Source: Muribaculaceae bacterium (GTDB lineage: Bacteria; Bacteroidota; Bacteroidia; Bacteroidales; Muribaculaceae). Taken from it: a DNA stretch of 8,016 nt. The stretch covers positions 1 to 8,016 of the forward strand of contig VSPF01000133.1 in NCBI GenBank assembly GCA_009775195.1, written 5' to 3'. Below, in pieces: positions 1 through 6,417 of this stretch. Position 1 is the first letter of the stretch, and every line of letters begins with the position of its first letter. The notes beneath the pieces were generated by a model that saw nothing but the letters and a program-made list of their open reading frames with translations, had not been told where the DNA came from and did not search any database. The position numbers were made by a program, and so were the translations under genes.

Positions 1-4
1 GCCG

Positions 5-12
5 TAACTTTG
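5..12 (+). promoter_or_regulatory. Bacteroidetes -7 promoter box upstream of the lipoprotein gene
   Basis: TAACTTTG matches the Bacteroidetes sigma-ABfr -7 consensus TAnnTTTG exactly. Transcription would start at about 17-20. The matching -33 TTTG box would lie before the window and cannot be seen. The leader of about 80 nt contains a 6-bp hairpin (GCAGCC at 33-38 with GGCTGC at 43-48) and an A/T-rich stretch just before the ATG at 98. No Shine-Dalgarno site is visible, which is usual in this phylum. Confidence 0.6.
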
Positions 13-97
13 CATACTGAAATATCTCTCCCGCAGCCCACCGGCTGCCGGTTATATAATGTGTGAAATCAATTTTTATTTTCTAATTCAACTTTTT

Positions 98-3016
98 ATG
101 AATAAAAAGCACTTGAAAATCGCACTTCTTTCACTGATGTGCACATCGATGGCGCTGTCGTATACTGCCTGCAAGGACTACGACGACGACATCGATAATC
201 TGCAAAATCAGATCGATGGTATCAAGGTGACCCTCGGCGAGCTGCAGACTAAAATCGAGAGTGGAAATGTGATTACGGATGTCACTTCTACAGCGGATGG
301 TATCGTCATCACTCTCTCTGACAACAAGAAATACACCTTGACCAATGGTAAAGATGGTGCCAGCGCCGATATTTGGACTATAGGTGCCGACGGCTACTGG
401 TATAAGAACAATACCAAGACCGAATACAAGGCTATCGGTACTGATGGTGCTACTGGTGCAACCGGTGCGACCGGCTCTCAGGGTCCACAGGGCAATCCCG
501 GCAAGGATGGTGATACTATTTATTACTATCCCAATCCCGAGACTGGCATGTTCGACAAATATGAGAACGGTAAGAAAGTCGAATCTACCAATATACCTTG
601 GCGTACAAACGACAAGAGCGGTGGTATGACTGCCACACTGGCAGGCACTCGCCTCACCCTTGCTGGCTTCGATGCCAACGACCCCGAAAAGACTGTCGTT
701 ATCAACTCGGGTGTCAACGTTGGTTCGGTTGCATTCGTTCCCAGCATCGTATGCAAAGACCTTCCCTACGCTACTACCGACAAGCCTTTCTATCACATCG
801 GCGCATATTTGTCGGAGCAGAAATATAATGCAACTACTAAGGAGTTTATTCCGCAGACTGCATGGGATAAATCGAACATGGTAGACCTCCTTTACCGTGT
901 CAATCCTACCGGCGCAACCGTTACCGAGAAAGACAAGGTCGGTTTTGTAAACCGTGGCGTTGAGTCTCGTGCCGATGTCCCCGGCGACTTCACTACACTT
1001 CTTACCGAGAAAGCTCATGCTTATACAGATGGTCAGCTTACGGTGACTTCTCTCTACAACCAGTCCAAGGCTATCGCCGGTAAGCACGATATCGTTGCAG
1101 CTCAGCTATGGCAGGGCCAAGACCCCTATGTATCTGACTACATCGCCGTTACTTCAGAGGCCATTACACCGACCATTGTGTCGAAGGAAGCCACTACACT
1201 GATGGCAAAGTATGCAAAGTACTACACTCGTGACAAAGCGACTCCCAATGATGCGGCTCAGAACGATGACTTTGTCAAGGGTTTCGTAAGTCTTAACGCC
1301 CCGGCAAATATTGCCTTTGTTTACAACCAGGGCAGCCTTGACCTGACTCAGTACGTAGAACTATACTGCACCGCCAAATCAAAAACTCTGGGTGAGCTCA
1401 ATTTCGACGGCTGGGATTATGAGTTCTCTATGCCCTCGACATATGAGTCGAATGATGCTCAGAAAACTAACCAGCAGTGGTTCGCAACTGTTACAAAAGA
1501 AGGTGTTTTCAGCCTGAACGCTTCCAACCTTGGCAACGGTCTGACTGCAGCTATCGGTCGTACGCCTATCGTACGTGTCGATGCATATATGACAGACAAC
1601 ACTGGTGCGACAGCTTCAAGGCAGATGGTTGCCTCTTCTTATATGAAGATTGAGGTTGTTGACAAAGCTCCGCAAGAACCTATTGGTGACAAAGTTCTGC
1701 CCGTACTTCAGAATGCCGCCGAATATGGTTATTCAGAACTTAAGCCTACCATGCAGCGTGTGAAGACAGATGGTTATCTGCCTTGGGAAGATGTCAATAA
1801 ACTTATCTATGGCGCAGAGGGTCTGACAAGCAGCAACTTCTGGGGCGAAGATACTTATGGTTCGAATGGAGGTAAGAATTATACTGTGAAAGTAGCTGTC
1901 CGCAACAATAGTGGAAATGATGTAGACCCCGTTACTGGTGGTCAGCCGGTAGAACAGGTTGCTACTGTCGGTACGCTCTTTACAACCAACGTCGGCGGTA
2001 TCGGTACTAAAGTGCTGTTCGATAACGGTAATACACAAACTTCGACTATTGAGTTTACTATCGACTATCTCGCTAAGACCAACCTCACTTACGCTAATGT
2101 CAACGGCAAGGGTGCATTGTACACCGTTACGATTACTTTGCCCTCGAATGACCGTACCGAGCATCCCAACTTGATTATCAAGAAGGAGATTTATGTGAAG
2201 AACGATTTCGTAGCTTTCAAGGCTAATCCCCTTTACAATTTGTATCCTAATGACCCCAGCAAGGTTGGCGTATGGACTATCGGTATTCTTGATGCTACAA
2301 CAAGCCTGTGGAAGATGCAGACAAGCGTTAAAGAGGCGTTTGAAATGATTGGTGGCAAGGATGTCACACAATATTATGCAGACAAGTATAATGTTGCCCC
2401 GACACCTGCAATCGCATTCGCACTCAAGCCTAACCAGCCTGACTTTACTTACAGTCCTTATGACGTTGCACTCGCTAAGGCTATGACGCAGCCCACGCAG
2501 CTTGCAAAGATGGACTACACCGTCACCTTCTATAACTCTGAGACCAAGACAGAAGATTTCGATGTAGAGTTCCGCAATCCCTTCCTCGCCGGCACCCCTG
2601 GCACCATAGAAATTCTTGGCAACAAGATTGGTGGTGACACCAAGCAGGCCAAACCTTCTGTAATTGTCAATGCTCGTAACGAAGGAACAGCAATCTATAA
2701 GTGGGATGCTAATACAAGCAGTCTTGCTTTGACAGCCCTTGCTGCAAATCCATATCATCTGACTGCTGCGCAACTTGACCCACCTGTGAAATTCGAATTT
2801 GATGCAACAGCTGGTAATTATGCACAGTTCAAAAGCCAGCTTGCACCCGGCTCTATATTCGATGTCAATGCAAGCACCGGTGAGATTACTTTCAAGAATC
2901 TCGGCTCAGGTCTTGGTGTAGAATGTGACGCAGTGGTTGTTGCAACTGTGACCTTTAAAGACCTTTCGGTTGTAAAAGTACGCATTCCTGTTAAGGTTAC
3001 AACCAAAGCTAATTGA
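98..3016 (+). CDS. Large surface lipoprotein with DUF4988/PL29-N-terminal-like head and collagen-like tract
   Basis: 972-residue exported lipoprotein. The start at 98 is chosen because MNKKHLKIALLSLM begins a normal signal peptide; an in-frame ATG at 59 would add 13 hydrophobic residues ahead of the lysines. Cys25 in SYTAC is the probable lipidation site. It is followed by KDYDDD, an acidic run like the Bacteroidetes lipoprotein export signal for surface display. Residues about 26-55 look like a short coiled coil, then comes a domain resembling the DUF4988 / PL29 lyase N-terminal family (residues about 58-180). Nine glycines at 114-138 follow strict Gly-X-Y spacing. The remainder is unrecognised beta-rich sequence. 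Two segments, near residues 468-500 and 927-960, share a pattern of Gly, hydrophobic residues, NLGxGL and then a beta-strand run, and may be repeated modules. No catalytic motif is seen, so a lyase function should not be assumed. It has its own promoter and terminator and looks monocistronic. The family assignment is from memory of the pattern. Confidence 0.9.
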   Translation: MNKKHLKIALLSLMCTSMALSYTACKDYDDDIDNLQNQIDGIKVTLGELQTKIESGNVITDVTSTADGIVITLSDNKKYTLTNGKDGASADIWTIGADGYWYKNNTKTEYKAIGTDGATGATGATGSQGPQGNPGKDGDTIYYYPNPETGMFDKYENGKKVESTNIPWRTNDKSGGMTATLAGTRLTLAGFDANDPEKTVVINSGVNVGSVAFVPSIVCKDLPYATTDKPFYHIGAYLSEQKYNATTKEFIPQTAWDKSNMVDLLYRVNPTGATVTEKDKVGFVNRGVESRADVPGDFTTLLTEKAHAYTDGQLTVTSLYNQSKAIAGKHDIVAAQLWQGQDPYVSDYIAVTSEAITPTIVSKEATTLMAKYAKYYTRDKATPNDAAQNDDFVKGFVSLNAPANIAFVYNQGSLDLTQYVELYCTAKSKTLGELNFDGWDYEFSMPSTYESNDAQKTNQQWFATVTKEGVFSLNASNLGNGLTAAIGRTPIVRVDAYMTDNTGATASRQMVASSYMKIEVVDKAPQEPIGDKVLPVLQNAAEYGYSELKPTMQRVKTDGYLPWEDVNKLIYGAEGLTSSNFWGEDTYGSNGGKNYTVKVAVRNNSGNDVDPVTGGQPVEQVATVGTLFTTNVGGIGTKVLFDNGNTQTSTIEFTIDYLAKTNLTYANVNGKGALYTVTITLPSNDRTEHPNLIIKKEIYVKNDFVAFKANPLYNLYPNDPSKVGVWTIGILDATTSLWKMQTSVKEAFEMIGGKDVTQYYADKYNVAPTPAIAFALKPNQPDFTYSPYDVALAKAMTQPTQLAKMDYTVTFYNSETKTEDFDVEFRNPFLAGTPGTIEILGNKIGGDTKQAKPSVIVNARNEGTAIYKWDANTSSLALTALAANPYHLTAAQLDPPVKFEFDATAGNYAQFKSQLAPGSIFDVNASTGEITFKNLGSGLGVECDAVVVATVTFKDLSVVKVRIPVKVTTKAN
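437..511 (+). repeat. Collagen-like Gly-X-Y tract inside the lipoprotein
   Basis: Residues 114-138 carry Gly at every third position (114, 117, 120, 123, 126, 129, 132, 135, 138). There are three consecutive GAT triplets, then GSQ, GPQ, GNP, GKD. The codons vary (GGTGCT, GGTGCA, GGTGCG), so this is a protein-level repeat more than a fresh DNA slippage tract. Similar short tracts are common in this lipoprotein family and may promote trimer formation. Confidence 0.85.
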
Positions 3017-3080
3017 AATACTACCGCTACAAAGTGATGATAGAGTAACTTATCGCTCATCAGGATAAGTATTCGTTAAA

Positions 3081-3110
3081 CCCCGGCATTGTGAAATGCC
3101 GGGGTTTTTT
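3081..3110 (+). terminator. Intrinsic terminator of the lipoprotein gene
   Basis: A perfect 10-bp stem, CCCCGGCATT (3081-3090) with AATGCCGGGG (3095-3104), closes a GTGA (GNRA-type) tetraloop and is followed by six T residues (3105-3110). It lies 64 nt after the lipoprotein stop. On the minus strand the same hairpin is followed by TTTAAC, so it could act weakly in that direction too. Confidence 0.93.
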
Positions 3111-3132
3111 ATCGCCGATTTTTAAACAAAAT

Positions 3133-3164
3133 TTTGCACAACTGAATATTTATTATTATTTTTG
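3133..3164 (+). promoter_or_regulatory. Orphan Bacteroidetes-type promoter
   Basis: TTTG (3133-3136) and TATTTTTG (3157-3164) match the -33 TTTG and -7 TAnnTTTG boxes with a 20-nt spacer, which is the normal arrangement. The predicted start is near 3170. It points away from the upstream gene, and no plus-strand gene follows in the window: the next genes are all on the minus strand and convergent. It therefore probably drives a non-coding RNA or a tiny ORF. Confidence 0.6.
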
Positions 3165-3170
3165 CATCGG

Positions 3171-3274
3171 AAATGAACACATCCGCCACCGAGGCGCGGC
3201 GGATATACAGCATTATATGTTTTTATAGATTGTAGATTATCTGAGGGCTTTATCGTGAGATACAGCCCTTTTCT
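3171..3274 (+). ncRNA. Candidate small RNA of about 100 nt
   Basis: This interval runs from the predicted start of the orphan promoter to a terminator-like hairpin. It contains a GC-rich hairpin near the 5' end (ATCCGCC at 3181-3187 with GGCGGAT at 3198-3204, 10-nt loop), an A/T-rich middle, then the terminator. I recognise no known RNA family. It also contains a 20-codon ORF (3173-3235) that would be nearly leaderless; I see no evidence that it is translated. The call is inference from promoter plus terminator only. Confidence 0.4.
3244..3274 (+). terminator. Terminator-like hairpin ending the candidate small RNA
   Basis: GGGCTTTATC (3245-3254) pairs with GATACAGCCC (3259-3268) with a single T-C mismatch and a GTGA tetraloop, followed by TTTTCT (3269-3274). 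An extra A-T pair (3244/3269) could extend the stem. Confidence 0.55.
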
Positions 3275-3362
3275 ATATAGTACTATTAGTCGACACTCGG
3301 TAGGGGATGGTGTATCAAAGGATACAGGCTGGAGTCCTCGAAGAGGACGATATTGTTGTTAG

Positions 3363-3382
3363 CCCCACGATTATTCGTGGGG
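3363..3382 (+). repeat. Hairpin A: perfect 8-bp palindrome
   Basis: CCCCACGATTATTCGTGGGG folds into an 8-bp stem with a TTAT loop. It recurs in inverted orientation at 3490-3509 with all 20 bases identical. Confidence 0.85.
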
Positions 3383-3407
3383 TAAAATGGAAACCAATAT
3401 AAAGAAA

Positions 3408-3464
3408 GTCCTCGGAGAGGACGCAAAGGATTGGTAACATGTCGTTTGCGACCTCTCCGAGGTC
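3408..3464. repeat. Hairpins B and B': 20-nt inverted arms around a 17-nt spacer
   Basis: 3408-3427 and the reverse complement of 3445-3464 agree at 18 of 20 positions. Each arm starts with its own hairpin: GTCCTC-GGA-GAGGAC on the left and GACCTC-TCC-GAGGTC on the right. The two differences swap the second base pair of the stem (T-A for A-T), so both local hairpins stay fully paired. Confidence 0.85.
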
Positions 3465-3489
3465 TTTTGTCTTAGAGATTTTAGTCACT

Positions 3490-3509
3490 CCCCACGAATA
3501 ATCGTGGGG
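3490..3509 (-). repeat. Hairpin A': inverted identical copy of hairpin A
   Basis: CCCCACGAATAATCGTGGGG is the exact reverse complement of 3363-3382, an 8-bp stem with an ATAA loop. It is placed at the mirror position about 3436. Confidence 0.85.
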
Positions 3510-3563
3510 TTAACCACAAAAAGCGTCATCTCCGACGACTTTATAATATAGATGATGCTAACG

Positions 3564-3658
3564 TAGGAGCTCGAACCTCCGGGGCGAGCCATCCTATGGG
3601 CGATGCTATTAAAATCATTCGCCTCGTCAATGGCTTGCCCCGGAGGTTCAAGCTCCTA
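3564..3658. repeat. Second inverted repeat with 29-nt arms, each arm a hairpin
   Basis: The left arm 3564-3592 and the right arm 3630-3658 are reverse complements at 27 of 29 positions about a centre at 3611. Each arm folds on itself: GCTCG (3569-3573) with CGAGC (3585-3589), and GCTTG (3633-3637) with CAAGC (3649-3653), with a CC/GG inner stem after a small bulge. Both differences between the arms fall on one base pair of that stem (C-G against T-A). An inner GGCGA/TCGCC pair (3599-3603 / 3619-3623) continues the symmetry. GTAG at 3563-3566 precedes the left hairpin, recalling the GTAG foot of enterobacterial REP elements. Confidence 0.8.
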
Positions 3659-3670
3659 TAAATGCACTCT

Positions 3671-3710
3671 TCGTCAATAGCTTGCGCCAGCTAAGATGGC
3701 TCTCTAAGCT
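3671..3710. repeat. Degenerate third repeat unit with hairpin, abutting the protease stop
   Basis: TCGTCAATAGCTTGCGCCAG (3671-3690) matches 3624-3643 in direct orientation at 17 of 20 positions, 47 bp apart. The unit then diverges but keeps a foldable form: AGCTT (3679-3683) with AAGCT (3706-3710), and GCCA (3686-3689) with TGGC (3697-3700). It runs up to the stop codon of the minus-strand peptidase gene, so it lies in that operon's 3' end. No T tract follows on the minus strand. Confidence 0.6.
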
Positions 3711-4486
3711 TACCGCTCCGTAAATGACTTCATTGCCGCGATGACCGCCAGCAGGCCGTAGACGTCGTAGAGCACCTTGAGCTGGCGGAAAGCCACGCCG
3801 TAGTGCTTGTCGCGGTTTTCCATCATGCGCGACAGATACACCAGTGCCTCGCCCTTGTCTACCGACGCCGTATAGAGGAACGCCCCGAGGTTGCAGAAGC
3901 CCTCGGCGTACTCCTTGGGAGCGTTTATGCCACGGTGATATTGCCACAGGTGCAGCAATTCGTGGGCCAGGGTGTTGCCGACGCCTACTTTCGACTGCTG
4001 GCTCATTATGTCGATGCGGTAGCGGTGTTCGGGGCTGCCGTCGTCTTTCCACGCGGCACCCAAGGGGGGACGGTCAAAATACTGGCTGTAGGCCTGCGCC
4101 ATGTCCTGGGCGTGGCGGAGACTCAGGCGGTAGCCCGGTATAAAGATGCGCAACCGGGTGTAGAACTCGTTGATTTTTAACCTGATTGTCTCCAGCTCGT
4201 CGTATTTTATCGCCATGCCGCAGTCTGTACACGAATATCCATAGCCCGGTACTTGCACGCGCGCCCCGGTGATTATGCGGCCGCAAAGGCAGCAATAGTC
4301 GAGTTCGTGTCGGTTGCATACGGTGGTGCCGTAGGGGTCGAGGAAATAGCGCGACTGGATAGGCTGGTTGCAGATGGCGCAGGTGAGGTTGCGGTTGTGC
4401 AGGTCGCTTATGCGCAGAAAGTTGCGCACATTCTGTGGCAATGTGACAGGGTCGCCGGGCTGATGCGTCGAGAGTAGCGTGTTCAT
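3710..4486 (-). CDS. LIM-like zinc-finger / DA1-type metallopeptidase
   Basis: 258-residue cytosolic protein without signal peptide or membrane segment. Residues 36-89 hold eight potential zinc ligands in a LIM-like double treble-clef order: C36-x2-C39, C57-x2-H60, C65-x2-C68, C86-x2-C89. Residues about 100-258 resemble the DA1 peptidase domain. They carry HELLH (175-179), with H175 and H179 as metal ligands and E176 as catalytic glutamate, and a downstream YAEGFCNLGAF in which E195 would be the third ligand; plant DA1 has a similar HEMMH followed by EEGIC. The ATG at 4486-4484 is chosen because it overlaps the phosphatase stop as ATGA, implying translational coupling, and because the 80 residues of the longer reading frame are Arg/Pro-rich out-of-frame read of the phosphatase gene. 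It is last in the kinase-vWA-PP2C operon, so it is probably the proteolytic effector or a regulated partner. The substrate is unknown. Domain calls are by eye, with good confidence in the metal motifs. Confidence 0.88.
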   Translation of the reverse strand: MNTLLSTHQPGDPVTLPQNVRNFLRISDLHNRNLTCAICNQPIQSRYFLDPYGTTVCNRHELDYCCLCGRIITGARVQVPGYGYSCTDCGMAIKYDELETIRLKINEFYTRLRIFIPGYRLSLRHAQDMAQAYSQYFDRPPLGAAWKDDGSPEHRYRIDIMSQQSKVGVGNTLAHELLHLWQYHRGINAPKEYAEGFCNLGAFLYTASVDKGEALVYLSRMMENRDKHYGVAFRQLKVLYDVYGLLAVIAAMKSFTER

Positions 4487-5616
4487 AAGCTGTTGTCGAG
4501 GTCTAATCTTATTGAGTCTATCTGGTCGAGCAGTTCGCGCTGCCGACGCTTGAGGGTCGACAACACCGATAGTTTCCGTTCGAGTTCGTTGCGGTCGTCG
4601 GGTGCCGACGACGGTGTGAGGTTCGATATATGGTCTTCGAGGTCTACAATCGACTTTTCGCAAGACTCCAGGCTGCTGTAGGCCTGGTCGAGTTCGCCTT
4701 CGCGCACTATGGCGCGTTGACGGCATATACCGGGCACGACATCTGCTATGGTGTCGTTGTCAATCCACAGGGCAATCGATATGTCGTCGCGTGTGTACTG
4801 CCGCGATAGTTCGGGCAGACTTTGGGCTATATCGGCAACGACGCTGTCAAATCCGTTGTGCACGGTGTCGAGGGCGATTTGCGCGAGAAACTCCGACGCG
4901 AGGCTCTTGTGGTTGTCGAAACAGTCGGCCAGGCCGTCGCTGCATAGCATCAGTGCAGGGGGCACGTCGGTGCCATAGGCATATCTGAAATCTTTGGCAC
5001 CGTGTATGCACATCGACGTGGTGCGCGACAGCCGGCAGCGGCTGTCGCCCGGCACCGGGTCGCATAATGCCCCGTCGGGGTTTATGGCCACACACGCGCC
5101 GTCGCCGAGTTGGAAGGCAAACCACAGCGTGTCGGCCCTCACGGCCCCGATGAGCGTGCATCCGTAGGCCCTGGCCGCCCCGGCAAGCGACGATGCCCCG
5201 TCGGGACGGGGGTTGGTGTTCCAGTGCTCGAGCACCTTCTTTGCCCACAGGGCATTGATGCGCGTGAAGAACATTCGCATCGCGGCCTCGCACCTCGGGT
5301 CGGCCGGCGTGCGGTCGGTCGCGCTCTGGCACACGCTGTCGGCAACGCCGCGACTTACCGATGCGCCCGGTTCTACCCGTCCGGGCAATATTTCGAGAAT
5401 ATATGGCAGCGCCTCGCTGGCGGCGGCAATAGCCATCTCGGCACCGAGGTCGCTGCGGTAGTGGGCCTCGCTGCCGTGCCCGTCGGCCAGGAGCAGGGCG
5501 GTGGCTTGGTGGCCCTCGCCATAGGTGATGTCTATGGCGGCGGCGCGGTCTTGCACAGGCTTGCCGGTGTCGATATGCGAGGCCCCCCGGTAATATGAGG
5601 CGTGTGTCAATACCAT
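4483..5616 (-). CDS. PP2C-family protein phosphatase with C-terminal coiled coil
   Basis: 377-residue predicted Mg/Mn-dependent serine/threonine phosphatase. The core spans residues about 3-290 and shows the PP2C metal-binding motifs: ASHIDTGKPVQD near the N-terminus (D23), ADGHGS (D45-G46), LGDG (D172), CSDGLAD (D227) and DDIS (D277-D278). Residues about 305-377 form a heptad-like charged helix pair rich in Leu, Glu, Arg and Asp, likely a coiled coil that could dock onto a partner from the same operon. A Pro/Ser break lies near 335-340. The start at 5616 puts the first core motif at the N-terminus, as usual. It overlaps the vWA gene upstream by 10 nt and the peptidase downstream by 4 nt (ATGA). 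It probably reverses phosphorylation by the kinase encoded two genes upstream, as proposed for TerY-P triads. Confidence 0.93.
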   Translation of the reverse strand: MVLTHASYYRGASHIDTGKPVQDRAAAIDITYGEGHQATALLLADGHGSEAHYRSDLGAEMAIAAASEALPYILEILPGRVEPGASVSRGVADSVCQSATDRTPADPRCEAAMRMFFTRINALWAKKVLEHWNTNPRPDGASSLAGAARAYGCTLIGAVRADTLWFAFQLGDGACVAINPDGALCDPVPGDSRCRLSRTTSMCIHGAKDFRYAYGTDVPPALMLCSDGLADCFDNHKSLASEFLAQIALDTVHNGFDSVVADIAQSLPELSRQYTRDDISIALWIDNDTIADVVPGICRQRAIVREGELDQAYSSLESCEKSIVDLEDHISNLTPSSAPDDRNELERKLSVLSTLKRRQRELLDQIDSIRLDLDNSL

Positions 5617-6377
5617 CCTTTGCCGTCCTTTGCTATGGAGGGTATGTTGACCCCGACTATCTCGCCGGTCTCATTCCTTATTACGTTGAGTATTTGCCGC
5701 GACGTGTCGCCGCCGCCGTTCGCGCCCGTGTTGCGCGACCCTATGCGGCTCACCGTCGACGATACCAGTTTGATTACCTGGTATAGCTTGTCGAGCTGGT
5801 CTATAGATATTATGATAGGTTCACCACCGGCATCGAGCGGCTGGGCAAAGCGTGTCAGGGCACGGCGCATCTCATGGTTGGCGGGCTTGCAGCCTATGGC
5901 GATGGCGATTTTGTATGCCTCGCGGAATAGCCTGTTGCCCTGCAGACGGTCGAGGGCCTCTTCCCAGCCGTCGTCGGGGTCGCCGTCGCTCAGCAGCAGC
6001 ACGGCGGGCCGCAGTTGCATGCCCGGTGCGATTGCCGCCTGTTCGTTGACCATCTGGCGCTCGAGCATTGTCAGGGCCGACTTTAGGTTGGTCAGGCCTT
6101 CGGCCCTCACGTTGGCCCAGCGGAAGTCTTTGACATTGACAGGCATGTCGTAGAGCTGACGCGCATCGTTGTCGAAGGTTATGCACGACATATAGATGTC
6201 GCTCTGGTCGTTGTTCGACTCGCTGATTTCCCTTAGGATGTCTACGATTTCGGGCATGGCGCGGTTCACGCTGCCAATGCAGTCTTTATAGCGCATCGAC
6301 CCCGAGGTGTCGAGGAGGTAGAACATGTTCATGCGGCGGCGCGAACTGGGGCGCGGGCGGAGGTCGGAGATGGCCAT
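5607..6377 (-). CDS. TerY-like von Willebrand factor A domain protein
   Basis: 256-residue vWA protein. The MIDAS metal site is complete: DTSGS at residues 23-27 (D23, S25, S27), T96 in EGLTNLKSAL, and D131 in LLLSDGDPDDGW. The vWA domain fills about residues 16-205. The tail (210-256) is short, with a Gly/Asn-rich linker (216-223) and a beta-type end. There is no signal peptide, so it is cytosolic, like TerY of tellurite-resistance loci and unlike secreted vWA adhesins. Its place between a kinase and a PP2C gene is the main reason for the TerY-P assignment. It starts 40 nt after the kinase stop with no promoter or Shine-Dalgarno site visible, and ends inside the phosphatase gene (10-nt overlap). 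Expected role: a metal-dependent scaffold linking kinase, phosphatase and client. The symbol is left blank because orthology to terY cannot be shown by eye. Confidence 0.92.
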   Translation of the reverse strand: MAISDLRPRPSSRRRMNMFYLLDTSGSMRYKDCIGSVNRAMPEIVDILREISESNNDQSDIYMSCITFDNDARQLYDMPVNVKDFRWANVRAEGLTNLKSALTMLERQMVNEQAAIAPGMQLRPAVLLLSDGDPDDGWEEALDRLQGNRLFREAYKIAIAIGCKPANHEMRRALTRFAQPLDAGGEPIIISIDQLDKLYQVIKLVSSTVSRIGSRNTGANGGGDTSRQILNVIRNETGEIVGVNIPSIAKDGKGWY

Positions 6378-6417
6378 GGTGTATTAGGTTTAGATGTTTT
6401 TTGAGTGAGGAGGTGTG

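Larger units (their letters stand above)
3332..3541. repeat. Mirror-symmetric nested palindromic repeat (REP/BIME-like) of about 210 bp
   Basis: Six hairpins lie as two mirrored sets about a centre at 3436. The order is C (3334-3348), A (3363-3382), B (3408-3422), centre, B' (3450-3464), A' (3490-3509), C' (3525-3539). The A pair and the B pair share exactly the same midpoint and C is off by half a base. The 25-nt gaps between A and B and between B' and A' are equal in length but not in sequence. Homology continues outside A: 3332-3349 and the reverse complement of 3524-3541 match at most positions. B, B', C and C' are variants of one hairpin (GTCCTC, 3-nt loop, GAGGAC). It resembles REP/BIME or REPIN elements lying between convergent transcription units. 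No transposase gene is present. Confidence 0.8.

Noticed and set aside
59..97. In-frame ATG upstream of the lipoprotein start
   Set aside because: It would place hydrophobic residues before the basic n-region of a normal lipoprotein signal peptide; the ATG at 98 gives the standard form.
131..1087. Long minus-strand reading frame opposite the lipoprotein gene
   Set aside because: It is antisense to a well-supported gene, has no recognisable domain, and exists because of codon bias on the sense strand.
1733..2773. Second long minus-strand reading frame opposite the lipoprotein gene
   Set aside because: Same reason: Cys/Ile-rich nonsense composition, no promoter, fully within a real gene.
3173..3235. 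20-codon ORF right after the orphan promoter
   Set aside because: Nearly leaderless, no ribosome-binding context and no regulated gene downstream; kept only as an alternative inside the small RNA entry.
3560..3592. tRNA T-arm look-alike on the minus strand (GGTTCGAGCTCC)
   Set aside because: The stem is only 4 bp with the wrong loop register, and there is no acceptor, D or anticodon arm around it; it is part of the palindromic repeat.
3332..3690. CRISPR array
   Set aside because: The repeats are palindromic and mirrored instead of direct, unit spacing varies, spacers are not uniform, and there are no cas genes.
4487..4726. 80-residue N-terminal extension of the peptidase
   Set aside because: It lies wholly within the phosphatase gene in another frame, is Arg/Pro/Thr-rich, and the ATGA overlap gives a better start.
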